From Valencia hispanica (lineage: Eukaryota; Chordata; Actinopteri; Cyprinodontiformes; Valenciidae): a stretch of DNA of 64,000 nt. Shown one piece after another: positions 1 to 61,282 of this stretch. Below the pieces are notes generated by a model. The model did no database searches and was not told the origin of the DNA. It saw only the letters and a list, made by a program, of their open reading frames with translations. The DNA is taken from the NCBI GenBank assembly GCA_963556495.2, contig OY747705.1, positions 28,820,501-28,884,500 of the forward strand, written 5' to 3'. Position numbers and translations under genes: made by a program. The stretch's first letter is position 1. Every line of letters begins with the position of its first letter.

Positions 1-439
1 ACAAAAATTATGAAATAAAAATGTCTCTATAGATGCTTTGAACTCTTTGACAGTTAAAAATCCTGGCAATGGTCACTTTTCAAATATACCCGTCAACAAC
101 TACAGAGCACGTCTGTGTAAAAGGATGCAACCTATGAGGCTTAATTTAGAAGGTATAGTTGTTTAATGTTGGGGATATCTTGCCTCATACCTGAACCTCC
201 AGACCTTTGGGCCGTGACAGTTTAGCATCAAAGAGACAAAGCTGAGTAAGTGCAAACAGTATCAGTCCAATGAAAGTGGTGTGCTGTGGATGTAAAAACA
301 TACAGAATACCTGTGTGGGTGTGGGTGTGTTTGGTGGCGGGCAGTCACCAGCCCTCTCGGGAGGAAGCGATCAATGATTGAGACCATAATGCCCCTCTCT
401 GTATTCATGCTCACATCCTCCCTCACTGGTCGCTTTTGG

Positions 440-545
440 GAGCTGTCTCTGTCTCTCTCTCTCTTACATGCACACACACACATACATGCAAACACACAGA
501 CTTGTACACGTTTCCACTTTTACCCACACGCCTGCACACACATTG
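440..545. repeat. TC- and CA-rich low-complexity tract
   Basis: A short (TC)n run followed by degenerate (CA)n. Open frames here on both strands are artefacts of the repeat. Confidence 0.8.
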
Positions 546-1499
546 TCACATGTACGACAGCTCATCTCTCACACGTTCCCTTCCACTCCATCTTGTAGCT
601 GTCTGGTCGATGGCCTCTCTCTGTGCCTCACTTCCCTGATGCTCAGTTAGCTGGCAGAGTTCTCTGCTCTGGCCCTGTCTCTCCCTATGTTAATTTAGTA
701 GCTAACCTCTCTCTCCATAGCAGTGCTACCAGACAGTCCTCTGTGTTGATATACTGAGGAAGAGTGTAACACTGCGCTGAACAGCCACAGCTGACTCCAG
801 AGGACTGAGAGCTCTTCGTTTGCAGCACTGATTTTGGGGAGAATAAAGATCCTGGTGGCACATTTTCTGTGACAATCTCTGAAATATCAAATCTTATTCT
901 AGTCAGTTGGTTAAAAAAATTTTTTTTAAAACATCTTCACCCTTTTGTATATTATATTGCTTTTTATTTGGTCATGGATTCTGCACACAGTCTCCAGTAA
1001 TTAGACATTATGAGTCTCACAGCAAAAGCAAATGATCACTAATTGGTGTGTGGAAATGATTACAGCAGAAACTTAATTTACTCTGTGAACTGGGAAGAAA
1101 AAGGAGGGGGTATAAAAGAAATAAAAGCATGATTATTTACTGTTCACTTCTCCAATTACATGCTGAGAAAGTTAAAAGACTCCTTGGATGACCTCTGGCA
1201 CACTAATAAAACAAGTGAAGAACTCTCATTGTGGTGATTTAATTAGTCTGAAGTCATGTCTTGCTTGTTGGGAATTACACTGTAGACAATGGGACCTAAG
1301 GTGTGAAATTAAAATATATTAAAACAGTTTGAAAATATATAGTTCAAACTTCAATGCATAACCAGAATAAAGCAACAGTTTCATCACCTAAACTAGAACT
1401 TACAAAACATAAGGCTGGGAGTGTTAAGATGTTTCCCTTTGACTGTGGGCATGGCGGTCGAGAAGACAGCCAAGTGATTCACCTCCTGCCAGAAAACGA

Positions 1500-1730
1500 A
1501 AGCGCACAATTAACATCGTGTCCCATCATCCTCAGCTGAGCGGGCAGGCTCGTAATTGGCCAGCTGACCAGCCTGCGTGGCTCCGGGTGTCAATTTATTC
1601 TGGGAGCCGTGCAGTTTACCCTGGGCAGCTAACAGCCCCTGTGCCATAACCTGGCTCAGGCAGCAGGGACATCATTAACACTTCACTGGGCCTCCAGGAC
1701 ACACACCCATCATCCACTATACACCACCCG
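1500..1730. promoter_or_regulatory. candidate conserved non-coding element
   Basis: A balanced-composition, non-repetitive island with words such as CTCGTAATTGGCCAGCTGAC and GTCAATTTATTCTGGGAGCC, including an E-box (CAGCTG) and a TAATTG. It has no coding potential. Inference from composition only. Confidence 0.25.
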
Positions 1731-2025
1731 CTGCCACTAGCACACTGGGTAAATTGGAGGAACAGGGAAGAAATAATAATCATAGTGTCGATGGAGACAC
1801 TCGTACTGTGCTCAATGATCAGCTTTCAACTTGGGATATTTCTGGGATTTTTCACTGAAAGAGAGAGAGATTCAGTTAAAGGGTTATTCTAAGCTGAGGA
1901 TAACTTTTTTGTACTGAAAATGAATAAAAACGGAGGACATTTTGTCCTACACCACATCTTATTTTGGTATTTGGTGTCTATGAGGAGGTCTTCTGGCATG
2001 TGGTTGTCTGAGCCTTGAACAATGT

Positions 2026-2134
2026 GTGAGTGAGTGAGTGAGTGAGTGAGTGAGTGAGTGAGTGAGTGAGTGAGTGAGTGAGTGAGTGAGTGAGTGAGTG
2101 AGTGAGTGAGTGAGTGAGTGAGTGAGCGAGTGAG
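2026..2134. repeat. (GTGA)n microsatellite, about 27 units
   Basis: Nearly uninterrupted tetranucleotide array; only one changed base (GCGA) near the 3' end. Confidence 0.98.
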
Positions 2135-2719
2135 AGGGGGCTTTTTAAGAGTAATGACCTTGTCTTGACATAAGAAAAACATGTGTTACACACTCCTACA
2201 TAAGTCTGAGGGCAGCACGGTTACAGAGTCTGTCTCGGCTCTCGTTTATTTGTCCGTTTAAAGGTCTGCATCTGCTGTCTGGCCCACCTCTTCAACCGAC
2301 CGGCTGTCTTTAGGTGTGAGAGAGGAGGATGCCCACATGGGAAACTTCATCACACTTTAAGGAACAAATGGGCAGATAACCTGTTCTGGAAAAAAGGTAC
2401 TTATAAAACCTTGTTGAAAAACCTTTTGATTCAATTTCAGCATAACGTTTTCTCCAGTAGGAGTCTATTAGTATTTCACATCTTGACTTGGGAATATCCC
2501 CACTCTGTCATACAAATGTTCTCCAAATCTTTCAGACTGTGGGACATCTCTTGTCTACAGCTCTTTACAAATGACTCAGTTGTTTATTTTGTCAGATTAA
2601 GTTCTGAAATTTGACTAAGCCAATCTAATACTTTAATGTTCTTCTGATGAAGTCATTTGTTTGTGAATTCCTAAGTATACTGAGACTCAATGTGTTGCTA
2701 TGCAATAATGTTCCTCTTC

Positions 2720-3767
2720 ATCTTCAGCTTTCCAACAGACAGACGTATGTTTTGGCTCAAAAGTGACTGGTATCATAATTTCACCCACCCCCACTGTGAA
2801 AAAACTCTCCATCTTTTGTTCCATCTTTATTAAAGTCATCCCACAGCACTATGCTGCCATCATCACATTTCATGTAGTGTAATTTTATTGGTTTTTTTGC
2901 CAGACAAACCTATGGCCAATGTACAGGTTTAGTTGGATCAGAACATGAGCTATTCTTCTGCAAGGCTTTGGAAATCTTAGCCAGGCCTGGATGTTTCCGG
3001 CTTCTGTTTTTTAACCCCACTTCCTAGTAAAGACATATGAAGAATACAGTTCCCGTTGTAAATTCCTGCAGCTCCTTCAGTGTTGTTCTCAGCCTCTTGG
3101 CAGCCTCCCTGACCAGTTTCTGACTATCTTTTTAATCATTTTTGGAAAACTGTTCTCCTTTTGTAATATTGGTGTTACCCATACTATCAAAACTATTGCT
3201 AACTACCTTTACTATGCCAGGGTGTATATATAGAATACCATTTTTAAAATTCTTTTCCTGACTGATACCTTTGTACAATGAGATCCTTTTGATCCACGGA
3301 AACCCCCATGCAAATTGGTGTCACAATTCAATGTACTTTCAGTTTGGCCGTATCTGAGTTTTGTATTCAGGGTGCTTGTATTTAGAGGTGATCTGCATTT
3401 ACTTAGTGTTTACTAGTACAGTAGTTATTACCTTGTGTACAGTATTCCCCTGTGTATTCATCCTGTGCTCATTTATTATGCTCTCTCAGTTACCTTACAG
3501 TCATGTTCTTCTACACAGCTGCTATGAATTGACTATAAATATAGTCGCCTGGTTTCTATACTACTTAGCACTTCCCCTTGGTACAATGTTTCAGTCCGGG
3601 TCCTATTAAAATGTACTAGTTTAAGGGAGTGCACCCTTATCCAACAAGGTTCCAGGCACATCTTTTTAAAATATCATTCAGATTTGTTGGTTTTCAGCTG
3701 AACTGAATATGTCATATTAAAGGTAAAAACAAACTTGAGGTGTGTAAACTTTTGAGAGCGACTGTAG
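2720..3767. mobile_element. probable DNA-transposon remnant
   Basis: The right edge carries GGTGTGTAAACTTTTGAGAG then CGACTGTAG, a common end of fish Tc1-type elements. The internal text (for example AGCCAGGCCTGGATGTTTCC and ACCAGTTTCTGACTATC) reads like an old interspersed repeat. The left end was not found and no transposase motif is legible. Confidence 0.4.
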
Positions 3768-3942
3768 ACTATCATCACCATTTATTTTTATTTCTCAATT
3801 ATCTGCCAAGTTTTCAGGCTGTGTTAGTACAGCAAAACCCAGTGATCTCCCACTGTGTTTCCTTTTTCCAGTTTCTTCTTCTTGACTCTGATATTCCCAA
3901 TTCCCTCATTACCCATCCTGGACCATGTCTTACCCTCCTATT

Positions 3943-4021
3943 CCACACACACACACACACACACGCACACGCATGCACGCATGCACGCATGCACACACAA
4001 GACACACAACACATGCACACA
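3943..4021. repeat. (CA)n and (CATGCACG)n simple repeat
   Basis: A pure CA run followed by an 8-bp ATGCACGC-type repeat and degenerate CA. Confidence 0.9.
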
Positions 4022-4059
4022 GGCTCACAGCCAAATGGCTGTTCATTAAAGACAGGGAC

Positions 4060-4340
4060 CTGAGGGGAAGCAATCGTCTGAGCGACGGAAATTGCGTGTC
4101 ACATTAGATTAGCGGTGTAAAGCCTCTGGATTGGCTCCGGGGAATAAGGAATTATTTCAATTACATTATTTCAAAAAGTCTTTAAGCAATACCAATACCG
4201 ATAAAAACAAATTAAGAGTGATTTGGGCTGATTTGTGGCGCTCTGAGCTGCGTTTTGTGTGCTGGAAATCAGATATGAATAATGTAGATATTACACTGTG
4301 TAATGTGTTGCTCTTGAAAGCAGATTATCTGTGACAAATA
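4060..4340. promoter_or_regulatory. candidate conserved non-coding element upstream of rnf220
   Basis: A non-repetitive island rich in ATTA/TAAT and related homeodomain-like words (for example CACATTAGATTAGCGG, TTTCAATTACATTATTTC), unlike the poly-A/T-rich surroundings. It holds no gene. Conservation is guessed from texture only. Confidence 0.25.
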
Positions 4341-7299
4341 ACGCCATTGGTTTGCATTGTGTCTCATCAAAAGGGAATATTCCCAAGTGTCAGTCACACA
4401 TACAAAGAGGACTGCATGGGACTGTGTTAGCCACAGAGAAGGGGACAACTCATTCAGCTGCCACTCCAATCAGTAACACCAATACACACACACCATTGAC
4501 TTGAGTTGTTGAACTCCTCATTTCTGTGCCTTTGTAGTTAAATTCAACAGATTTTTGGTGAATGAAAGCTATAGATAGGACGGATCCAAGGTCTTACGGG
4601 GCCATAAGCAGATTTTGATTTGGGGCCCCTCTTGTCATGATCTTGGGGTGTTTGGATTTTGGTTTTCTTTTCTTTTGTGTTTTGATCATTTACTTGTGGT
4701 ATATTTATGTTCAGCAGTTCTTGCCATATTCTGTTCAGAATATGTCTGATAGTTTTATACCCAAACCCACGGGGCGTGTCTGTGAGACCATGGCTGCTGT
4801 GACATAGTCAATGCATGTGACGTAGAGATATACCGCTCTCCGCCAATCACAAAATTCAAATGCAGTAACCACCATTCAACCCTAAGAGGGCAGCACTAAG
4901 ACGTTTTTAGACCGAAAAGTGTAGAATTAAACAAGTTTACACCAAAAAAAACAAAAAAAACAGAAACTGAAAGCCTGCATTGGTAAAGACCCATTTATAC
5001 AGTTTAGAAGCAAAAAAAGTTGTTTTGGGGTTTAGTTACTCTTTAAGCATTTGCTTATGGACAGAAATAGCGTGAGTTTTAGGTTTTGAAACGTCACTGC
5101 CTGCTAAAAAAATGCACCGAAATCACTTGCGCGACCTATGTTTTCACTCAGAAACAGCATTTATGCCCTCAGAGCTGTGTTGGCATTATCGATTTTCCAA
5201 GCACTTTTTGCTTGTTTGTTTTTACAAGCTCAATTACTGCTCTATGACACGATTTAAACAGTAGAAAGCTACTCTAAGGGGATAGGATTTGAGGAAACTA
5301 CTGCCCCCTATTTGACATGCCCATGAATGTGCACTTATGCAGTTAGGTGTGGACAGTTTTTTTTAAAGCGAGGTGGTGAAGATATTCTGTTTTTTTGTTG
5401 TTGTTTTTTACCCAGCTACGGGTGTATATCACCTGAGTTTAGTTTATCTGGACAAGTTTTTACTTTACCCCTTGGAATGATGGTGATAAAGGCTGTGCTA
5501 TCGGTGCCGACACACAAAAACTGGAACAAGGTCAATCATCAATATTTCTAAGTAGAAATTAAGCAGGTGGAAACATGTTTTTTTAAATCACAGCTAATTT
5601 AAAAGAAAAAGTTTAAAGGAAAAAAAAGTTTCGTGATTAAGGCATAAAATGTTACTGAAATAGTAACAAACTCTATTCTGACCAGGTGGCATGTCAAATT
5701 AGTCTTTGTGCAACCAAAGCTAAGGAGCCTTTCAGCAATGTGTTCCTCAGTGTAAATGCTGTGTTTAAGTTTTCACATAAGTCAGAGCTGGGAATGGTTT
5801 TACACCTGAGTTGAAAGCTCTGGTTGCAAGTCCGAAAACATAAGGATGTAATATTTGTTTTGTGTCTTACTAGTATTAGCAAAACAAGCATTTTATCAAC
5901 ATACTTCTGTCCAATTTATGTATTCAAACACAAAAGGAATATCTGCCATTGGTTTAATTAGATACTTGCCTTCAGAAGTGCTTATAACTGGTAATCATAT
6001 TTTTTTACATTTTGGTTTGAAATGGTTGTTCAGGTTTTTTTTATCAGTAAAATCTATCCATTTCCATCTGTGCTTGGTGTTTTTTCAAACCAGTTCTATG
6101 TGTTTTGCTGGTGCAAATTTTTCCTAGATATCCATGTGCTTTCGATTCCTGGTTAGTTTGGCCCTTCAAAGATTTTTATCCATTTTGTACCCACAGTTTG
6201 CCATTTCCTCCATTCCTAAATCTATATTGTAACCCTAAACAAACCATTCTTTTTGTAGTTAGGTATTTTCATCAATTATGGATATAAATAGTTTTGTTTA
6301 CAATTTGATTTGATCATATTTTATGAAAAATTGGAATTGGGACACATTTCCATTGATTTTGGTTTACATCTTTGTTTGGACCAGGTAATTCTGATGAAAT
6401 ATGTCAGATAATGACCCCAAGTGCAACCTGAATAACTCTAAGTGATATCGAGAGGGTATATATTTACTAAATTTATACAAACACATTTTCATTCAGTGAA
6501 ATATGAGTACATTATAGAATGTAAAAGAAATATTTCAAATCTTTGGTTAACAAAGTGGGTACAATATGTTTGCTTGACAGGTATGAAAACATCCTGTGGT
6601 AGACAACCTTGTTTAATACCCCAAAAAATCAGGTACCAAACAACCAACCAACCAAGTATCCAATGCCCAAGTTGTTTTCACAGGAGTTTAAGGAGAATTT
6701 GATTAATACCATATGAGTAGAGATAGGGATCGTTTTTAAATCGACTATATGGGCAGTTGTCCAGGGCGGCATGGGAATGGGAAAGGGGTTCAGTTGCACC
6801 TTGAACAGCGTTTTTGCTCCTTTTATGCATGTTTTCTCAATGAGGGTTTGGCACCCCAATCATGCTGCTGAGACTAAGGAGACTATTTTGTGGGACTGAA
6901 AGGAATTTCATCATGCCCTAATTTAAATGACTTTCTGCATTGTACAGAAAAAGCAGTGGTAGGAATACAGGAAATTACAAATGTACTTGTAGCCTCACGT
7001 GATGTCAGCAGAGACAAGTTCTGATGACATGATTTCCAAAAAAATAATAAAACAAATAGAAAAACTGGCTATGAAATGTGCAGTAGGTGACAAACTATAT
7101 TTTAATTGAGTTTGATTGATATTAGAATAAAATCTCACAGGTAGCTTTAAAGTGTCTTTTGCCAAAGCTGTGTTAACATTTAGACTGTTTCAGTGAAGGT
7201 GTTTCTGCTGTAGTGAGGCCAAAAGAGTGGATGTGTCCATAGGCAGACATGTAGGTCTCAGAAGGGGGTAGAAGAATGGGGAATTGTGGGGGGAGGGGG

Positions 7300-7685
7300 G
7301 CTACAGAGAAAGAGGGCAGGGTAAAAGAAGAGGGGGGGTTGATTGTCACACGGAGCGCAAAGACCAACACAGACAGAGAGCGACCCGCAGCCAGTCCAGT
7401 CACTGCTGCCTTCATCCTGCACAGCCTACAGACACACGCAGCTGCTGCACGGCTCTGAGCTGCGCACATCTCAGCGCGACACGGAGAAAAACACGCAAAC
7501 ATCTGGAGGAGGACAGACAAAACCCACTCAGCTTTGCCACGCTGTTATTTTTCTGTTTCTTTTTTGTTTTTGTTTTGTGGCAGTGGAGAAAGTGTCCCTT
7601 TTCTGAAAAAGAAAAAAAAAGTTGAAAGCACTCAGAGGGAAAGTGTTGAAGCCGATCCAAACCGCGCTTTGGGAACTTCATCACG
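7300..7685 (+). promoter_or_regulatory. rnf220: rnf220 probable promoter region and non-coding exon 1
   Basis: This is a GC- and CpG-richer island in an AT-rich neighbourhood, ending at a good splice donor (ACG|GTAAGC, donor at 7686). The next strong acceptor is at 8807-8808, just 20 bases before the family-conserved ATG. This is the layout expected of a 5' UTR exon. No clear TATA box is visible and the transcription start is not resolved, so the left edge is approximate. A purine-rich GGGGGAGGGGGG tract near 7285-7300 marks the upstream side. Confidence 0.5.
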
Positions 7686-8808
7686 GTAAGCAGGCTACCG
7701 ACTCACTGAAGGGTCGTGATCACACAACTGATTACACCTTCATTTGCTTTAATTGCTTTAATTGTTGATTCGATTGCCACGTTTTCTGTCCTGGTGGCTA
7801 GTTAAATAGTGCGCTGTCGCTGCTAAAGGAAACTTTATTTGCTTTTGAAAGATATTGATGAAAAATAGAAGAAATTATTGAAGAAAGAAGGATCTCTGTA
7901 ATTATTTTAGCCCTCTTATTTATCAGAAGACATTACAAATACAGCACGTTTGTACAAAATATGTGCAGTGTTTTATGAAGTTCTTTAAATTACGCTATTT
8001 GGGAAACTTTTCTTCACAGGAAAGGGGAACAAAACTCTTAAGTTAACTCATGCATTAAAAAATATAAATGTATATATTATTTTAAAGGTAATTGTATTTA
8101 ATTCGTGCATTTGTGTTTGTGGTTCTTTTTATGTCGTTTCTCATTTTCAAATCCTAAAGTGTTATTGTGAAACTTTATATTTTCCTTGAGTTGAGTGTTT
8201 TGAAACAAAAAGCTTTTGGAAAAGATTTTATGACCGAACTCTTTTATTCTCTTAAAATATCTTGAATTGATTTAAATGTAAAAGTCCCAATAAAAAACAT
8301 AATTAACACTTTTTTTGATTTACAGAAATCATTTTATTCCCTAGATGCATTATTATATTTTTTAATCTGTAATCTAATAGCTCAGACCTCACTTTTAGGT
8401 TAACATTTGCATGCTCCTTCTCTGTGTGTGTTTTATTGGCATTTTATTCAGTCGATGTAATTATTTACAGGCGTTGTAGGCCTCCTCCAGTCCACTTTTT
8501 TAGGTTGGAATTATACTTCAAAGTTGTGATTATGAGAATACAGCTAGAGCAGCAGTGAATCAGTTTCACTTAAAAATTATTGAATCAAACCATTTGGTTA
8601 CAGACCAAAACTAACCAAAATCAGTGTTTTCTAAGAAAAACAAGCCCATATCACTGTTAGGGGTTTTAGTCTGTTCAAATGTTGTTTTTGTTGTTGTGGA
8701 TTAATCATGTTCCCAGACCAACTGAAAGATTATTTATAACCTCTTGGTTCAGACATCTTTTTCTATTTGCCATCTATGACAACCCACCGTCTCCCTGTTT
8801 TCCCTCAG
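7686..8808 (+). other. rnf220 intron 1
   Basis: AT-rich intron between the probable 5' UTR exon and the first coding exon. The donor GTAAGC and the acceptor TTTTCCCTCAG are both good. I recognised no repeat or gene in it. Confidence 0.5.
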
Positions 8809-8828
8809 AACCACCAGCAGGGAGGTGA

Positions 8829-57479
<48,651 letters not shown>

Positions 57480-58110
57480 CTTGCAGGAGGAAAGCAGGGA
57501 AATTTCTCAGTTTCAGTCAATCAGAGGTGGCGCTGTGGGGCAGCTGGTCTGTCCTGCATCTCCACCTTTCTCTTCACAGGCTCCTGTTTTTAAATGAACT
57601 ACTAACATCCTCTGACCTGCTCCCAGGTCGCCCTTTGTGCTGCAGAAAGATACATCAACTGAGAGCTCAGGCATTAAAAATGCTTTGGGGGAATAATTTA
57701 TCTTTTTTTTGGTATCTTTTCCCTGTTTATTGGGAAAATGTTGAATTTAAATGAACTGAAAGCACATGTACAAAGTTTTGTGTATGTATGTATTGAGTGC
57801 TGTGTGTACATGGTGTTGACTAGCACAACAGCCTGGTTGTATTTACTGTACAGACTAATGTCTTTGTGTAGTTTCTTTTATATTTGTTGTTTGTGCTACT
57901 TTAGGTTTCAAATATTCACTGTAATCTCTCCTCCCAATCAGTCACATTTTGTCTTTGTTATCGATGCTTTTCTTTGTATTACTTTATTAAACGTACTTTT
58001 TATCAACATCACTACATTAAAATGTGTCTACCAGTTATTTTGTGTTTAACACGTAATTTCTCTGCTAAATGTATGGATAACTGGTTTGAATAAAAGGCAG
58101 ATATTCCAAT
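57480..58110 (+). terminator. rnf220: rnf220 3' UTR and polyadenylation signal
   Basis: An AT-rich tail follows the stop. AATAAA lies at 58089-58094, with a weaker ATTAAA near 58015, so cleavage is expected around 58105-58115. The downstream border is inferred, not observed. Confidence 0.6.
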
Positions 58111-58614
58111 GTCAGCCACCCCATGTAGGAATTACTGGATGTGGTATGTTTGCCCTTTAAGAAGTGGGTTGTACAGGATTAGCCAGACAGAGCCTAATGC
58201 CGCTCCTCTGGAGGTGAGGAACATTAAACCTTTGCTATTTTGAGCCTTTGCTTTTAGACCAATCGTGGCCTAACACCTAAACTTTTGAGCCCAGAACATA
58301 AACTGCCAAAGATTTTCAAAACCTTTTTTCTCTGCATTAGAAAATACAACTTTATGGAAATGTGGGATGAGAAACATCTTAGTTCATGGCTCCGAACTAG
58401 ACATGTTATAAGTAAAAGTGCAGGTTCTCACTTGGTTTTACATGGGTTGCTCATATTTATGTAGTAAAATTTTATTCTGTTGAACTGATATGGAACTATG
58501 TAAATCTGAACAAAATTGTATTTATTCATGTATGCATGCTGCTGATTTACATAAAGCATTTATTTTGTATTGACAACAAGCTTTTGATACAATACAGGAA
58601 ATTGTGGAATAATA

Positions 58615-59465
58615 CAGTGCCTTACAAATGTGTGGAGTTTGAAAGGCTAGAACAAATGAGCATATATTTGTGAAATTAAAGGAAGAGGTTAAATGGCTGA
58701 AACATTTGTTAAAAGAATCTTGAAAGCCCCTTACTTGGGTATCTTCAAATAAAATCCAGTTCAGCTTATTGGTTCCAGAAGTCACCTAATTATTAGAGTC
58801 ATTCTGTTTGTATTTCGTTCAGTATAGATACAGCATTTCTGCAAATACCTCAGAGAGAACATTAGAGGATAATCAGTGTTATGAAGACCAGGGAACACAG
58901 CAGGCAGGTCAGAGCAGGGTCATCCCAAGCTGTGAATGTCTCACAGAGCCCCATTTAATCTGTCATCACTACCACAGTTCAGGTGGTAGAATTGGTTGAT
59001 GGTGGTGGTGATATCATGCTGTGGGGATATTTATTTATTTTTTCAGCAGTGACAGCAAAGCTGGTTAGAGCTCAGAAAACCAGTTGGAGTCTGTAAATGA
59101 TGTGAGACTGGGGAAGAATTTCAACTTCCAGCAAGACAATAATTTTAAATACACAATGAGAGCAACCAAAGAATGGATTACATAAAAACACATTCATATG
59201 AAAGAATGGCCCAGTCAAAGTACAAACCTAAATCCAACTGAGAATCAGTGGAACACTTGAAAACTTGGCGTACTCGGATGCTCTAATTGAGTTTGAACTT
59301 CCACTTCACAATTGTTCAACTTTACATTTTCCTTCCACTTTACAATTACAGTATACACTACTTTGTGCTTATGCTAAATCCTAAAAAAAAATACATAAAC
59401 GTTTCTGGTTGTAATGTGAGAACATGTAAAAAGTTCAACAGGTATGAATATTTTTGCAAGGCACT
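58615..59465 (+). mobile_element. Tc1-like element remnant between rnf220 and guk1
   Basis: The left end is CAGTGCCTTACAAATGTGT and the right end is the inverted partner TTTTTGCAAGGCACT. Inside, + strand words such as FQQDNNFKYTMRATKEW and PTENQW mark a decayed transposase. About 850 bp, internally deleted. Confidence 0.7.
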
Positions 59466-59929
59466 AATTTCTGTGAAAAGACCACACCTAAACTCCATGA
59501 CAGTACAAAACCAGCTCATCCCATACTTGCTACTAGTTGAACTCTCACTCCCTCCAGTCTTTTTTTCAGTGACACCTGCAGGGGCCATTTTATCCAATTA
59601 ACATGGACAAGCTTGGGACTCCAGCTACACATCATCAAAGTTCTCCCCTTCTTTACGTTGCTTACCTTTACCATCAGGCATCGTCTGCATTAATCTTACA
59701 GCCACAATCCAGGAAAACTTTTAATGCTTCACCAGCAAGTGAAAACAGACCAAACACACTACTAAATGAATAATAATTTCTTTCTGAAGATTAGCCTATC
59801 TTATGCAAAGAGGGCTCACATGTGATTGGTCACTGAGCTAAATTGAGATGCTGGTAATTCAGACTGACAGCTGCTTCAGTGTGACAACAACACACACACT
59901 GAGACTGCACACAGTCCATTAAGACGCCA

Positions 59930-59994
59930 GGCTTAGGAATCGCTTGTTGCTGAACGTGTCTGCGGAACCGACGATTCAGGCACAGTGAGAAAAG
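59930..59994 (+). promoter_or_regulatory. guk1: guk1 probable non-coding exon 1 and promoter
   Basis: This short GC-richer stretch ends at a strong donor (AAAG|GTAAGA, donor at 59995). It is the only good candidate 5' UTR exon upstream of the first guk1 coding exon. It lies about 1.8 kb after the rnf220 polyadenylation signal. The transcription start is not resolved. Confidence 0.4.
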
Positions 59995-60389
59995 GTAAGA
60001 TGGACATTTGAACCGACTCTTTAAACCTAAAATCAAACTAAAACATAGTAGTAAACGGATAGAAGAATATATAGTAGTGCTGCACCAAACAGATACAGAA
60101 TCACAGCTACTGTAAGGTTCAGTATTTGTGGGCTGATCAAATTAATAAATTAAATTAGTTCTTAGAGGTTGATCAAAATAAACAAATTTGATGTGATTTA
60201 CTGTACATAACAGGAATAAATCTGCATTTTATAATATTTTTTACAATATTTTTTTTCATTTATGATGTTATTTTGTTGTGCAAAAAATATATAGAAATAG
60301 ATCTACTAACAAACTGATATACAGGAGTAGGTATCACAATATTACCATCACAAATATAACAAGCAGCCATATTCGAGCAATAACAGCAA

Positions 60390-60860
60390 CTAATAGACTT
60401 CATTAAGGCCTTTTAGAGATAATATTGCTATTAGACAGGCAGAGACTCTTGTGTCTGCTAATTGTTTTGGTGTCCCTGAAACATCGTCATTGCTTTGTGG
60501 AAGCGGGTAAATAGGCCACCTGTCGCAGATCTAATTAATCCTGCTGACTGACCCATCATGACTTCATTAACAGCCACTCCTGATGTTACCCTCAGAGGCT
60601 CTGGCTGTCTTACAGGCCAGCTATTGGGACATAGAATAACTGTTTAATTAAAGAGAAATTTCTCCTTGCCCAGCAGTTGTTACCAGGGATTGAAATCAGC
60701 ATATTCTCAGAGCAGCAGCTTGTTTTTAACCCTCTGTGTGAAATACTCCACTTGACAGCACAGTGGATCAAAGGATTAACCTCAGTGCATCTTAGGACAG
60801 CTAACAGGATAGCTGCTGAGCTTCATCACAGAGGAGACATGGTTTACACAACCTAAAATC
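60390..60860. promoter_or_regulatory. candidate conserved non-coding element in guk1 intron 1
   Basis: A long non-repetitive island with ATTAATCCTGCTGACTGACC, TCATTAACAGCC and TTTAATTAAAGAG. It sits just upstream of the first guk1 coding exon and could serve either gene. Inference only. Confidence 0.25.
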
Positions 60861-60963
60861 ATGGCTCTCTAATATGTTTTACCAGAAGTAGGCACTACAG
60901 TTTACACATTCTTTTCATTCTCGTACAAACAATCCTGAGCTTTCTGTGTGTGTTTCAGGAACA

Positions 60964-61282
60964 ATGTCAGGACCAAGGCCCTTGGTGCTGAGCGGCCCCT
61001 CTGGGGCAGGGAAGAGCACCCTGCTGAAGAGGCTGATGAAGGATCACGAGGGAGTGTTCGGATTCAGCGTATCACGTATGTCTGTTAACCTATTAGTGAT
61101 TAGCTTCATAACATGATACTAACCTAAGGAGGAAATGGTACAGACGGTCTAATTCAACACATTCTGTTATTACACTGATGATTCTGCAGCATCTGGTTGA
61201 TGATCTGTAAAGGCTTTTAATGATGGCATGCTTTTCTCAGACACAACAAGGAACCCTCGACCAGGGGAAGAAGATGGCAAAG
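60964..61282 (+). CDS. guk1: guk1 guanylate kinase, first two coding exons (partial gene)
   Basis: Guanylate kinase transfers phosphate from ATP to GMP to give GDP in the cytosol and is needed for GTP and cGMP cycling. Exons: 60964-61075 (the exon begins at 60959 after TGTGTTTCAG; donor GTATGT) and 61241-61282 (acceptor CTTTTCTCAG, donor GTACGG); phases 1 and 1. The translation begins [20 protein letters not shown], then [31 protein letters not shown]. The P-loop is GPSGAGKST (about residues 11-19) and [11 protein letters not shown] is the start of the GMP-binding region. Human GUK1 is 197 residues; about 51 are present here, and the rest must lie past the right edge. I saw no further exon in 61283-64000, which is occupied by Tc1 remnants. 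Confidence 0.95.

Larger units (their letters stand above)
1..7200. other. intergenic DNA upstream of rnf220
   Basis: Apart from the repeats, the transposon remnant at 2720-3767 and two candidate islands, no gene is visible. The segment 4560-5310 has the look of an old non-coding transposon (for example GAGGGCAGCACTAAGACGTT), but no ends were found. The left edge may still belong to a neighbouring gene outside the window. Confidence 0.5.

Noticed and set aside
1110..1125. TATA-like GGGGGTATAAAAG as a promoter
   Set aside because: No exon, ORF or CpG context follows it, and the rnf220 promoter evidence is 6 kb away.
1889..2193. Minus-strand frames reading SLTHSLTH repeats
   Set aside because: They are the translation of the (GTGA)n microsatellite.
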